Source of the DNA: a virus
IMG/VR virus record: IMGVR_UViG_3300043466_003517
Coordinates: 1 to 38,634 of that record
Strand: one strand, 5' to 3'
DNA length: 38,634 bases
The notes under the pieces were generated by a model. It saw only the letters and a list, made by a program, of their open reading frames with translations. It made no database searches and was not told where the DNA came from. Numbering within the stretch: position 1 is the stretch's first letter; the number at the start of each line of letters is the position of its first letter. This document shows positions 20,598 through 28,032 of this stretch, piece after piece. Both the position numbers and the translations under genes were made by a program.

Positions 20598-20919
20598 TAT
20601 TAAAAATAGTAGTACAGTTGATTCTAATAAATTAGAAATTATTACGAATTTTATTGGGTTCTGTCACCAAAATTCTCCAATCAAAAAAATTGTTGAGGTT
20701 GTCTTAGTAGATTTTACATCTGATGAATTATTTAACGGAAAATTTTATTTTATTGTCCAAAATAAAAGTGTTAAAGAAATTTTAGATTACATAGCATCAA
20801 TTTGGATTGATGAATTTTCATTTCAAAAAAAAATATCGGTTTCAGGACCTGAAAAAGAATTAATGGTTAAATTCTTTTTAGAAAAATTTCCTAATTATGA
20901 GAATTTTCTTTACATTTGA
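20587..20919 (+). CDS. hypothetical protein
   Basis: A 110-aa protein. The start at 20587 (MKVNIKNSSTVDSNKLEII) is chosen because it overlaps the previous gene by only 11 nt; a longer frame opens at 20557. The alpha/beta pattern (KKIVEVVLVDFTSDELFNGK) resembles its neighbours at 19909 and 20295 only in general form. Function unknown. Confidence 0.72.
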   Translation: MKVNIKNSSTVDSNKLEIITNFIGFCHQNSPIKKIVEVVLVDFTSDELFNGKFYFIVQNKSVKEILDYIASIWIDEFSFQKKISVSGPEKELMVKFFLEKFPNYENFLYI

Positions 20920-21115
20920 CATTATTAATGACCATTATATCAAGATAAACAAGTGTATTCACTCGTCAAAAACAACTGCTCAGTTTGAATCCTGTGAAAA
21001 ACTTATTTCTAATTTTGAAAATCTATTTTTAACTAAAAAAGGTAAATATACCAAAAAATTAGTAAAAAATTTGATTCATGATTTATCATTCGCTAAAGAA
21101 AAACTTCTCAAATAA
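20897..21115 (+). CDS. small basic protein
   Basis: A 72-aa Lys-rich helical protein (MRIFFTFDIINDHYIKINK, LTKKGKYTKKLVKNLIHDLS). It overlaps the preceding gene by 23 nt and ends 3 nt before the convergent lysis-region gene. Not recognised. Confidence 0.68.
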   Translation: MRIFFTFDIINDHYIKINKCIHSSKTTAQFESCEKLISNFENLFLTKKGKYTKKLVKNLIHDLSFAKEKLLK

Positions 21116-21118
21116 CCA

Positions 21119-21679
21119 TTACTCAGGTTTAAAAAATAGATTCTTCATTGAAAATTTTGGTGGCTTCATATCCATTATAATTGCCGCTTCAGCAACAATA
21201 ACAAGTGTTGCAACAGGAACCCAAGCACCAGTGACTACACCGACAACAACACCCGTAATTAAAATACCTTCACCAATTGCGGCCTTTCTCCAACTTTTCT
21301 TTTTGACTTTTTCTTGGGCTAAACTATCTTGAGCCATTTCTTTTAATTCTTCTTCTTTATTTGCCCTATTTGTTTGTTCAACTGCGACCGAATCTAAAAC
21401 TGTGTAGATATCATATAACTTAAAAAATGAATTTCTTGATAACTCTAATGCTTCAGTACAATTTAAAGAGTATTCATACATTGAATCCAAATTACTTTTG
21501 AAAATCTCCTTGTATTCCAAGTTCTTTAGGATTTCTACCTCCTGTTTTCTCGTAAAGAACACTCCAGTATCTCCCTGATATATTATCCTCTTGGGAATAA
21601 GATTTGCTTGCCCAAACACTGTCACGCTGAGCATCAGAATAGAAAATAATATTGTTAACTTTTTTAGTGTCTGTTTCAT
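21119..21679 (-). CDS. exported protein of lysis region, spanin-like partner
   Basis: A 186-aa protein with a signal peptide (MKQTLKKLTILFSILMLSV, cut near VFGQ). Then comes a helical periplasmic part (DTGVFFTRKQEVEILKNLEY) and two C-terminal hydrophobic segments (AAIGEGILITGVVVGVVTGA, VPVATLVIVAEAAIIMDM). Its start lies 188 nt inside the upstream gene in another frame, as in Rz/Rz1 pairs. It lacks a lipobox Cys, so it is not a classical outer-membrane lipoprotein spanin. Confidence 0.75.
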   Translation of the reverse strand: MKQTLKKLTILFSILMLSVTVFGQANLIPKRIIYQGDTGVFFTRKQEVEILKNLEYKEIFKSNLDSMYEYSLNCTEALELSRNSFFKLYDIYTVLDSVAVEQTNRANKEEELKEMAQDSLAQEKVKKKSWRKAAIGEGILITGVVVGVVTGAWVPVATLVIVAEAAIIMDMKPPKFSMKNLFFKPE

Positions 21680-21923
21680 TTTTTTTGATTATGTTATTTA
21701 TTATAGTAGTTTGCTTATTGTCATAGGCATTTTGTAGTTCTACGGTTTCATCGACTAATTTTTCCACAGAGTCTCTTAACTCTTTAATTTTTTCTAAAGT
21801 TTTGTTTGGTTGTTTAGGAGGATGATTCTCAACTTCAATAATTCTTTTGTGTTGTACATACATTAGAACTGCTAAAATTAAAATTACCAACACATACCAA
21901 TATTTTTTTAATATGTCAATCAT
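21492..21923 (-). CDS. inner-membrane spanin-like protein
   Basis: A 143-aa protein: short N-terminus, one membrane helix (YWYVLVILILAVLMYVQHKR), then a long coiled coil (LEKIKELRDSVEKLVDETVE and onwards). This is i-spanin topology. It overlaps the start of the exported gene by 188 nt and shares a base with the holin-like gene upstream (stop/start at 21923). Spanins fuse inner and outer membranes in the last step of lysis of Gram-negative hosts. Confidence 0.75.
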   Translation of the reverse strand: MIDILKKYWYVLVILILAVLMYVQHKRIIEVENHPPKQPNKTLEKIKELRDSVEKLVDETVELQNAYDNKQTTIINNIIKKNETDTKKVNNIIFYSDAQRDSVWASKSYSQEDNISGRYWSVLYEKTGGRNPKELGIQGDFQK

Positions 21924-22189
21924 TACATTGGAGATTGTTCGTTTATTGTTTGTTCTTTTGATGGCTTTTTAAATATTGATTCAACTACCGTTAACCCAAG
22001 TCCTCCACCTGAAATTAATGCTAATGCATCAAACATATATTCAGGTAATTCATAGTCGGTAAATGCCCCAATATAACAAAATGTAATCAAATTTAATAAA
22101 GTGAAAATACTTACGACTCTTTTTGATGAAACTGCTGAATTTGATGATAATAGTTTCCCAAACCAATTAGTGTTTTTTTCCTTGGACAT
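21923..22189 (-). CDS. two-helix membrane protein, holin-like
   Basis: An 88-aa protein with two membrane helices (about residues 24-44, VVSIFTLLNLITFCYIGAFT, and 50-68, YMFDALALISGGGLGLTVVE) and a charged end. It is probably a paralog of 9610-9909. Its position directly before the spanin-like pair supports a holin role; this is inference from context. Confidence 0.78.
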   Translation of the reverse strand: MSKEKNTNWFGKLLSSNSAVSSKRVVSIFTLLNLITFCYIGAFTDYELPEYMFDALALISGGGLGLTVVESIFKKPSKEQTINEQSPM

Positions 22190-22209
22190 AGTATGTTATT
22201 TTAAATATT

Positions 22210-22341
22210 TTATCGGCCTTGACCGCGATATGGTTTTTTGTAGTTTTTTGACCTTTTGTTAGCTGTAAACTTTTTTGTTGACTTATTTGATTTCTTTACT
22301 CCAAAAGTTACTTTTTGAGCCCCTGCTGATTTTGTTGCCAT
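22210..22341 (-). CDS. 43-aa very basic protein
   Basis: A short ORF starting MATKSAGAQKVTFGVKKSNK and ending YKKPYRGQGR, with about a third Lys/Arg and no acidic residues. A TATTTAT motif lies at 22359-22365 on the minus strand, 17 nt before the ATG, as for longer genes. The conserved-looking end (KKPYRGQGR) resembles small basic phage proteins. It may bind DNA or RNA. Confidence 0.75.
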   Translation of the reverse strand: MATKSAGAQKVTFGVKKSNKSTKKFTANKRSKNYKKPYRGQGR

Positions 22342-22358
22342 AATATTTTAGTTTACTT

Positions 22359-22365
22359 ATAAATA
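22359..22365 (-). promoter_or_regulatory. candidate late-promoter motif TATTTAT
   Basis: Minus-strand TATTTAT, 17 nt before the ATG of the 43-aa gene. Confidence 0.5.
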
Positions 22366-22432
22366 TTATAGTATTTATAAATTGATATCCGTCCTTAAAT
22401 GGGCATAAAATGTAAATCCAAATAAATGGATA

Positions 22433-22639
22433 ATGACAACTTGGAAACAGACGCTTCACAAGAATTTGGCGACAGTATCTTTAGTAATCGCAACTTTCTT
22501 AAACCCTCTTGGGTTCGACGTGCTGTTCAAAATGGTAATGGACTCGACAGGTTCATACTGGAGTACTACAATTATATTTTATTGCGTCTCAGCATTATTT
22601 TTTGGATTGTATTTTTTGTTGAAAAAATTAATTAAATGA
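22433..22639 (+). CDS. small two-helix membrane protein
   Basis: A 68-aa protein (MTTWKQTLHKNLATVSLVIA) with two hydrophobic segments; the second is IIFYCVSALFFGLYFLLKK. This frame is preferred over the overlapping frame at 22426 because its stop overlaps the next ATG (ATGA at 22636) and its topology is sensible. A plus-strand TATTTAT lies at 22372-22378. Function unknown, perhaps a holin or antiholin. Confidence 0.7.
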   Translation: MTTWKQTLHKNLATVSLVIATFLNPLGFDVLFKMVMDSTGSYWSTTIIFYCVSALFFGLYFLLKKLIK

Positions 22640-23265
22640 CAAAAATTAATTTACTTGTAAAGAAAATTTTAAAAGAGGCTGCAAAAGTCAGAGAATCTAT
22701 GGTTATAACAGAAAATGTTGATGTAACCGATAATTTAAGATATCACATTGAAAATCAAATTCCACTTTCTGAGAATGTATTTAGAAGTCATTCTGATTCA
22801 TTTTTTAATCTAATTAATGAAGTTAGATTTCTTTATGAAAATGGTATGATTGAATTAAGTGAAAAGGATATTGAAATAGTTGAAAGTGACTTAGGTAAAA
22901 AAGTAGTGTTGTCCAATGGACAAGAAATTTATTTAGATATTCCTATAATTGAAGAGGAATTAAATGAGGCTGAATATAAAGGTAGAAAAGTACAAGTTGG
23001 AAGGCCAATGAGAAATTCTGGTGGTGGAAAAAAATATGTTGTTTATGTTAAGAATCCATCTACAGGAAAAATAAAAAAGATTTCTTTTGGTGATGTTCAC
23101 GGAGGATTGACCGCAAAAGTTTCAAACCCAAAGGCAAGGAAAGCATTTGCGTCTCGTCACCAATGTGCAAAAAAGAAAGATAGAATGACTGCTGGTTATT
23201 GGGCATGTCGTATAAACCGTTATGGTCACCTATGGGGTGGCAAAACCTATGGGGGTTATTGGTAA
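22636..23265 (+). CDS. tagged protein with DUF5872-like C-terminus
   Basis: A 209-aa protein. KINLLVKKILKEAAKV is a short class D tag with an ILKE/A site. The middle is acidic with several further (I/L)xE sites (PLSEN, IIEEELNEAE). The C-terminal part, VYVKNPSTGKIKKISFGDVH, then KARKAFASRHQCAKKK and AGYWACRINRYGHLWGG, is a conserved phage domain I know as DUF5872-like (RKxFxxRHxC...GYWxCR). The multiple cleavage-like sites suggest processing during head maturation. It is coupled to the cupin gene (1-nt gap). Confidence 0.82.
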   Translation: MTKINLLVKKILKEAAKVRESMVITENVDVTDNLRYHIENQIPLSENVFRSHSDSFFNLINEVRFLYENGMIELSEKDIEIVESDLGKKVVLSNGQEIYLDIPIIEEELNEAEYKGRKVQVGRPMRNSGGGKKYVVYVKNPSTGKIKKISFGDVHGGLTAKVSNPKARKAFASRHQCAKKKDRMTAGYWACRINRYGHLWGGKTYGGYW

Positions 23266-23266
23266 A

Positions 23267-23542
23267 ATGAATCTTCCATTTGAACAAAATGATTTATCAG
23301 AAAATGTAAAAATTAGGACATTTAGTTCTAATACTGATATTGGTGAATTCACTTGGCACAGAGACAGAGAAGACAGAGTTGTTGAACTTATCGAAGGAGA
23401 AAACTGGTACGTTCAACTTGACAATGAATTACCAAAAAAATTAGTTAAAGAAAATAAAGTATTTATTCCAAAGGGTGTTTATCATAGAGTAATAAAAGGA
23501 GAAGGAGACCTTACAGTAAAAATTCAATTTGTAAATGTATAA
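23267..23542 (+). CDS. cupin-fold protein
   Basis: A 91-aa protein. The start at 23267 (MNLPFEQNDLSENVKIRTF) follows the previous stop by 1 nt. The cupin features are FTWHRDREDRVVELIEGENW and FIPKGVYHRVIKGEGDLTV: the two His-containing beta motifs (WHRD, YHRV) could hold a metal. Similar single-cupin proteins occur in T4-like phages. The substrate is unknown. Its end overlaps the metalloprotease gene by 8 nt. Confidence 0.83.
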   Translation: MNLPFEQNDLSENVKIRTFSSNTDIGEFTWHRDREDRVVELIEGENWYVQLDNELPKKLVKENKVFIPKGVYHRVIKGEGDLTVKIQFVNV

Positions 23543-24533
23543 CGAATCACAACTAAAAGTTGCTAGTTTAATTCTTAAAGATAAGGTCTTCAAATACAAA
23601 AAGACCATCGGAACCTTTGGAGGGTTTACATTTTATTTTACTGCAAAAATTACAGGTCAAAGAATCATGCGCTCTATGGGAGAGCCGTTTCCTGTTATTC
23701 AAGTTGATGTTAAAATAGTTAGAATTGAGGGATTAGGTGCCGGTATATTTAAAATAGCTAATCATCTAAGAAAAACATTTAATAGAGTAGAAATGTTAAC
23801 TTCATACAACTATAACAATGGTATGGACTATATTATGAGAGATATTGGAAATGAACTGGACCAAACGTTCAAAGTTTTAGATAGTAATGTTTCAGTTCAA
23901 GTTGAAAATATGACAATACCTGATGACGTTGAGATTCTTGATGGTTTTGACTTATCTAAGAAAAAAATTACAGAATCAAAAATTCCAAGAACTATGGTTA
24001 GAGGAATAGTTCAAAAAATTGTTAATATTCTTAAAAAGAAAGAACAAGGAGAATATTACCTACCATTTATGTCAGGTGGGGAAGAATACAACGTAATTGT
24101 TGATGTTAGGTTTAATAATCAGATTGAATCTGCAAGAGATTTTGATTTACAACCATATTTTAACGAAGATACTGGTGATGTTGAAATTATAATACAGATT
24201 GACCCCGAAAGACTTGAAAAAAATCTATATGCAATTATAAGTGAGTTGAATGATGATATAACTCATGAAATGCAACACTCAAGACAATCTGAAGAAGGTA
24301 GACTTTCAACCGATGAGTTTGAGGGGAGTAATTTTGAATATTTTATGCAACCTGATGAAATAGAAGCTCAGTATTTTGGTTTAAAACAAAAAGCAAAGTC
24401 TATGGGATTACCTCTTGAAGATGTAATTGATGATTGGTTTATGTTTAGACAAGATAAATTTGGGTTGACCGACAACGATGTTGCAAAAATTAAGAATGAG
24501 ATTCTTCACTTCCGTCCGTCTCAACTCTCTTAA
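23535..24533 (+). CDS. HExxH zinc metalloprotease-like protein with internal tag motif
   Basis: A 332-aa protein. Residues 240-250 carry DDITHEMQHSR, the zinc-binding HExxH (H244, E245, H248), and E275/E277 in QPDEIEAQY is a plausible third ligand, so it looks like a gluzincin-type peptidase. Residues 143-171 (KKITESKIPRTMVRG, then IVQKIVNILKKKEQ) look like a class A tag in the middle of the chain, just before the protease domain; the N-terminus MYNESQLKVASLILKD is also tag-like. It might be a cargo protease activated by cleavage. Prohead proteases of T4 type are serine enzymes, so it is not the obvious maturation protease. Confidence 0.8.
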   Translation: MYNESQLKVASLILKDKVFKYKKTIGTFGGFTFYFTAKITGQRIMRSMGEPFPVIQVDVKIVRIEGLGAGIFKIANHLRKTFNRVEMLTSYNYNNGMDYIMRDIGNELDQTFKVLDSNVSVQVENMTIPDDVEILDGFDLSKKKITESKIPRTMVRGIVQKIVNILKKKEQGEYYLPFMSGGEEYNVIVDVRFNNQIESARDFDLQPYFNEDTGDVEIIIQIDPERLEKNLYAIISELNDDITHEMQHSRQSEEGRLSTDEFEGSNFEYFMQPDEIEAQYFGLKQKAKSMGLPLEDVIDDWFMFRQDKFGLTDNDVAKIKNEILHFRPSQLS

Positions 24534-25140
24534 AAAACTTCTTTAAAAAATTTCTTATTGTTGTTGCACTTAACGCTGTAACACCGGACATTGCAATTCT
24601 TTCAGCAATTTCTTGAATACTTTCGGATGTTATTTCACCTCCTTGAGCATATCCATTTAAAATACCAAGAATTGGAATTAAGAAAGTAAAACTTGCAATT
24701 GCAAATAAATTACCTATAGTAAGACCAATTGACTCTAAAAATCCAACAAGAGCACTTTTTAATTCTTTACCTTTTTCAAGTGCTAATTCAAATGTTTCAA
24801 TTAGTCCTTTTTCTTTAATCTTAGAAATTAATTCTGATGTTAGTTTTTCATTATTATAAAATAACAGTGAACAAACTCCAAGAACGATTAGATTTAAATT
24901 TGCATCAGTTATCTCAACATTTTGGTCTTTGATGTATTGATTTAATGGACCCATAAATCCACCAATCGTCCCACTCCAAGTCAGAAGAAATTTTAAATCA
25001 AATTTCATCATTTTTTGGGTGTCTTTAATATTCTCTTTTCCAATAGAAGTTAAATTTGACAAAACTTTTGACAAATCACCCATAAGTGATTCTGTAATTA
25101 ATTTTCTCTGTACCTCTTCAGAAATTGTAATTTCCATCAT
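24490..25140 (-). CDS. tagged hydrophobic helical protein
   Basis: A 216-aa protein. MEITISEEVQRKLITES is a tag of the SEE...R class with an LITE/S site; the second ATG (25137) may be used. Several hydrophobic helices follow (LTWSGTIGGFMGPLNQYIK, LTIGNLFAIASFTFLIPILG), perhaps membrane-active. It overlaps the convergent protease gene by 44 nt. Function unknown. Confidence 0.78.
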   Translation of the reverse strand: MMEITISEEVQRKLITESLMGDLSKVLSNLTSIGKENIKDTQKMMKFDLKFLLTWSGTIGGFMGPLNQYIKDQNVEITDANLNLIVLGVCSLLFYNNEKLTSELISKIKEKGLIETFELALEKGKELKSALVGFLESIGLTIGNLFAIASFTFLIPILGILNGYAQGGEITSESIQEIAERIAMSGVTALSATTIRNFLKKFFKRVETDGSEESHS

Positions 25141-25151
25141 ATTTATAAATA
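25140..25151. promoter_or_regulatory. palindromic divergent late-promoter candidate
   Basis: TATTTATAAATA serves both strands: TATTTAT (25140-25146) 6 nt before the plus-strand ATG at 25153, and its complement (25145-25151) 4 nt before the minus-strand ATG at 25140. Confidence 0.45.
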
Positions 25152-25152
25152 C

Positions 25153-25800
25153 ATGAAAGATAAGATTAATCCAAAGTTAGAAGAAGGAGATAGAATTGTT
25201 TTAATTATGATGCCAGGTGAAACTGGCGTATCTTATGGTGATAAGGGAACTGTTAGTAAAGTTAACCATGTACTTTCATTTATACAATATTTTGTAAATT
25301 GGGATAATGGTAGTACATTAGCACTTATTCAAGATTTGGGTGATGAATCGAGCACCGTCGATAAGTGGATGAAGGAAGATAGTTTTGACAATTTAATGAA
25401 ATTAAAACAAAAAAAGAACTTGGGAGAATCAGAACAAAGAAAAAAAATGGAACATATAATGTCAAATGTTGAAGTTTTTAGAACATTTGATAGAGAATTT
25501 TTATTTTCATTTTTAGAAAAACTTAGAGAGACAGGGATTATCAATATGTTTAGTGCTGCTCCATATCTTTATATGGGTTCAGACAGAATTTATAGTGAGA
25601 ATAAGTATAACGAAAATAAAGATGATGACGCCTTTGATGAACTTGTTGAAATGGCAGATGAGGCTAAAGACAAAATGATTCAGGGGGCGGTTAAAGTCCT
25701 TGAAAAAGAAGGTAAGGAAATTACTGTTGAAAGTGTTTCTCGAGTTATTAGAAGATATTCATCTAAAGTATTAGATATGTGGATGACTACTTATCACTAA
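25153..25800 (+). CDS. DUF4314-like protein
   Basis: A 215-aa protein. The N-terminal 60 residues resemble the DUF4314 small beta-barrel: LEEGDRIVLIMMPGETGVSY, GDKGTVSKV and VNWDNGSTLALIQDLGD. The rest is helical (FDELVEMADEAKDKMIQGAV, VSRVIRRYSSKVLDMWMTTY). It may bind nucleic acid or act as a structural adaptor. The 3' end overlaps the convergent gene by 30 nt. Confidence 0.8.
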   Translation: MKDKINPKLEEGDRIVLIMMPGETGVSYGDKGTVSKVNHVLSFIQYFVNWDNGSTLALIQDLGDESSTVDKWMKEDSFDNLMKLKQKKNLGESEQRKKMEHIMSNVEVFRTFDREFLFSFLEKLRETGIINMFSAAPYLYMGSDRIYSENKYNENKDDDAFDELVEMADEAKDKMIQGAVKVLEKEGKEITVESVSRVIRRYSSKVLDMWMTTYH

Positions 25801-26037
25801 GAATATCGGGGTTTGCTCACCGAAGTATCCACCCAAGATATTGTAGTCATAATACTCCAAAGATTCTTCTTCAGACATTTCCTCAGATAATTTTTTAATT
25901 ATCATATCTTTTGAATAGACAATTCTATTACCTTCTCCAAATTGCTCAGAAATTCCAACAATACAATCATCAAAATTATCAAGGATTATTGCTCCTTCGG
26001 CATATTCATCCAACATACTTCTTTCCATATTCTTCAA
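25771..26037 (-). CDS. conserved small protein
   Basis: An 88-aa protein (start 26037 or 26028). The sequence AIILDNFDDCIVGISEQFGE, NRIVYSKDMIIKKLSEEM, SEEESLEYYDYNILGGYFG and EQTPIFL is typical of a widespread phage/bacterial small protein with IVYS and YDYNIxGxYxGExTP motifs. No function is known. It overlaps the end of the epimerase gene by 32 nt and is probably cotranscribed. Confidence 0.82.
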   Translation of the reverse strand: MKNMERSMLDEYAEGAIILDNFDDCIVGISEQFGEGNRIVYSKDMIIKKLSEEMSEEESLEYYDYNILGGYFGEQTPIFLVISSHPHI

Positions 26038-26521
26038 GTGTTATAGCTTCTTCGTCTTTACCATTAATAACCATTTTCAAATCCCAACCTGTCATATATT
26101 TTGTTATTGTTTCCTTAACATCTGGAACGGAATTCCAGTTAATTGAAACTTCGCTATCTTTATTATAATCTTTATCTACAAGATAATTTACAACGGTTCC
26201 TGATTTTAAAGTTAGAAATCCGTGGGCAAAATAATTTGGAACAAAGACAGCTTGACCTGGAGCTAGTATAAACTGGTAAGTGTCACCAAAAGTTTCTTTT
26301 CTTAAATCAACACAAAAATCAACAATCTTACCTCTTATAACTGATAGTTTCTTAGTTTGAGCATGTTCCCCTTGTTGAAGGTGGAGTCCTCTAAATGTGA
26401 ATAGATTATCACTAATACTAATGTTTGATTGGCACCAATCACCAAAAAGTTTAACTGGTGCAAAACATCCCCGATTGTCCTCAAATACGGGAGATTCAAT
26501 TTGAAAAGGTTCTAAACTCAT
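26006..26521 (-). CDS. rfbC: dTDP-4-dehydrorhamnose 3,5-epimerase-like protein (RmlC/RfbC)
   Basis: A 171-aa cupin-type sugar epimerase. In the classical pathway it turns dTDP-4-keto-6-deoxyglucose into dTDP-4-keto-rhamnose. Visible features are FEDNRGCF (13-20), WCQSNISIS, FRGLHLQ with catalytic His47, GKIVDFCVDLRK, TFGDTYQF, VPNYFAHGFLTL and VNYLVDKDYNKDSE with a candidate catalytic Tyr (113 or 119). ATG 26521 is chosen over TTG 26527. The length is slightly short for the family. No other sugar genes are nearby, so it may alter a host pathway or act on another dTDP-keto sugar. Confidence 0.92.
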   Translation of the reverse strand: MSLEPFQIESPVFEDNRGCFAPVKLFGDWCQSNISISDNLFTFRGLHLQQGEHAQTKKLSVIRGKIVDFCVDLRKETFGDTYQFILAPGQAVFVPNYFAHGFLTLKSGTVVNYLVDKDYNKDSEVSINWNSVPDVKETITKYMTGWDLKMVINGKDEEAITLEEYGKKYVG

Positions 26522-26563
26522 AAACAATTATAAATCAATTTTTGTAAAATGAAAATACCAACA

Positions 26564-26570
26564 TATTTAT
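26564..26570 (+). promoter_or_regulatory. candidate late-promoter motif TATTTAT
   Basis: TATTTAT lies 16 nt before the ATG at 26587. Confidence 0.45.
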
Positions 26571-26586
26571 AGCAAAACATTTTATA

Positions 26587-27069
26587 ATGAGAGCATACTT
26601 TTTAAACATATCTGAAGAAGAAAGAAAATCAATCCAAGAAAAGCAAAGAAGTCTTTATGACGGATATAAAACAATGGCACCTAAAATTGCAAGTGAAACT
26701 CCATTAACTGTGGAAGATTTGGCATTGGATAAAGAAGGAATTACAGTTAATAACAAAGGTGAAGTCACCAAATATAAACACATGGGCATTAACAAACCTA
26801 TGAAAAAGAACTGTAAGGAATGTGGTGAAATGTATGAAGGTGAAGTTTGTGAATGTGGAACAAAAATGTATGAAAACAAATCTGAAGTATGTGAAGTATG
26901 TGGTGGAGAAATGAATGAAGGGAAGATGTGCGAATGCGGTGGGGCAGGTATGAAATATTCTATGGAAGAAATAGAAGAAAGTATAAAAGTGAAATCTAAA
27001 AAAGGTCAAGTACATGACCAAATTAATGAGTCACTTGATTGGTTTAGAAAGTTCAACAAATATCTATGA
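26587..27069 (+). CDS. double zinc-ribbon protein
   Basis: A 160-aa protein. The N-terminus MRAYFLNISEEERKSIQEK is tag-like (SEEERKSI), and LYDGYKTMAPKI and KEGITVNNKGEVTKY look conserved. Two four-Cys clusters follow: C76, C79, C88, C90 and C102, C105, C115, C117 (CKECG...CECG and CEVCGG...CECG), probably two zinc ribbons. The C-terminal helix is SLDWFRKFNKYL. It overlaps the next gene by 4 nt. It may bind nucleic acid or protein. Confidence 0.83.
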   Translation: MRAYFLNISEEERKSIQEKQRSLYDGYKTMAPKIASETPLTVEDLALDKEGITVNNKGEVTKYKHMGINKPMKKNCKECGEMYEGEVCECGTKMYENKSEVCEVCGGEMNEGKMCECGGAGMKYSMEEIEESIKVKSKKGQVHDQINESLDWFRKFNKYL

Positions 27070-27398
27070 AGGTAAAAGAAATAATTGATTACTACTATAG
27101 TCCAGTAACTGAGACTATTGAAGTGAGCTTTAGAATGAAGGGAGACCCCGAGACTCAAATGAGAGAAGCTGAGTTTGATTTATTGGTTACAAAAGATTAT
27201 GGATATACAATTTTAGATTCTGATTATCCTGAGTCTAAAGAGTTTTTATATGAGTATGAAGAAGAAACAGATGAATTAGTATTAGGTGACGAACCTGATT
27301 TTAATGAGATAAGAATTGATAAAATAGAACTCAAAAATTTTCTAACCGAATACTATAATGAAAATGTTGAGGAACTACCTGAACTTATTCCATTTTAA
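27066..27398 (+). CDS. hypothetical acidic protein
   Basis: A 110-aa strongly acidic protein (MKVKEIIDYYYSPVTETIEV, EYEEETDELVLGDEPDFNEI), overlapping the zinc-ribbon gene by 4 nt. No motif is recognised. Confidence 0.8.
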   Translation: MKVKEIIDYYYSPVTETIEVSFRMKGDPETQMREAEFDLLVTKDYGYTILDSDYPESKEFLYEYEEETDELVLGDEPDFNEIRIDKIELKNFLTEYYNENVEELPELIPF

Positions 27399-27402
27399 TA
27401 AT

Positions 27403-27645
27403 ATGAAATTTGACATTGATTTATATATTGATATTTTAAACAACCTTTCAGGTGATTCTGAAAAAGTTGAAATGGGTGAACAAGATGCTGCCTCATCAGG
27501 TGGAGGAAGCTCTAACACTAATAAAAGAGGCTCAAATTGGAATGAACTCTATAAAGTAAATCGTGGAAAGGCGAATATGCTTGGTCTTAAAGGAGAAAAA
27601 TGGCAAACAGGATTAACCCGAGGAGTTGCCAACCAAGTATGGTAA
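27403..27645 (+). CDS. small Gly/Ser-rich conserved protein
   Basis: An 80-aa protein. The start at 27403 (MKFDIDLYIDILNNLSGDSE) is 4 nt after the previous stop. A Gly/Ser linker (SSGGGSSNTNKRGSNW) leads to EKWQTGLTRGVANQVW, an end that looks conserved in phage proteins (sGltRGpaNq). Possibly a small virion protein. Confidence 0.78.
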   Translation: MKFDIDLYIDILNNLSGDSEKVEMGEQDAASSGGGSSNTNKRGSNWNELYKVNRGKANMLGLKGEKWQTGLTRGVANQVW

Positions 27646-27969
27646 TTAACCAAAAATTTTATTTTTAATTCTTTTAATCAAACTAAGTTTTTTCTCATTC
27701 TGTGGTTTACATTCACTAACCATTTTATTTAAGTTTTCCGCAAACATTAAATTAATTTTTTTAGAATTTTCTAAAATATGTTTTGATGCGGTCTTTGAAA
27801 CTACCTCCACTTTTTCTTTAATGGATGCAACTCTCTCAATTTGGTGCTCTGCAACAGAAATTCCACCATTTAAATAATAGATGGTAACATCCAAAATTGT
27901 TTCATAATCTAAAATTGTAAAAATAGAATTAGAATTCTTGAGTTTTACTATTTCGTTTTTATGGTACAT
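27646..27969 (-). CDS. hypothetical protein
   Basis: A 107-aa protein with an SH3-like beta start (YHKNEIVKLKNSNSIFTILD, YYLNGGISVAEHQIERV). A Lys-rich helical tail follows (NEKKLSLIKRIKNKIFG). A host-type -7 box (TATATTTG, 27986-27993) lies 16 nt before the ATG. It converges on 27645 with stops adjacent. Function unknown. Confidence 0.78.
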   Translation of the reverse strand: MYHKNEIVKLKNSNSIFTILDYETILDVTIYYLNGGISVAEHQIERVASIKEKVEVVSKTASKHILENSKKINLMFAENLNKMVSECKPQNEKKLSLIKRIKNKIFG

Positions 27970-27985
27970 ATTGTTTAATTTTAAA

Positions 27986-27993
27986 CAAATATA
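27986..27993 (-). promoter_or_regulatory. host-type -7 box
   Basis: TATATTTG on the minus strand, 16 nt before the ATG at 27969. No clear TTTG at -33. Confidence 0.45.
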
Positions 27994-28017
27994 CTGTTTT
28001 TTTTCTCATCTGAACAA

Positions 28018-28024
28018 TATTTAT
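28018..28024 (+). promoter_or_regulatory. candidate late-promoter motif TATTTAT
   Basis: TATTTAT lies 8 nt before the ATG at 28033. Confidence 0.4.
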
Positions 28025-28032
28025 AAAAAAAA

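Noticed and set aside
22426-22635. Alternative ORF of 69 aa overlapping the small membrane gene.
   Set aside because: The frame at 22433 has two sensible membrane helices and a stop overlapping the next ATG; the 22426 frame has neither.
23535-24533. The HEMQH protein as the prohead maturation protease for the tags.
   Set aside because: Known prohead proteases with LxE-type specificity are serine enzymes; this is a zinc-type protein and is itself tag-like, so it is more likely cargo.
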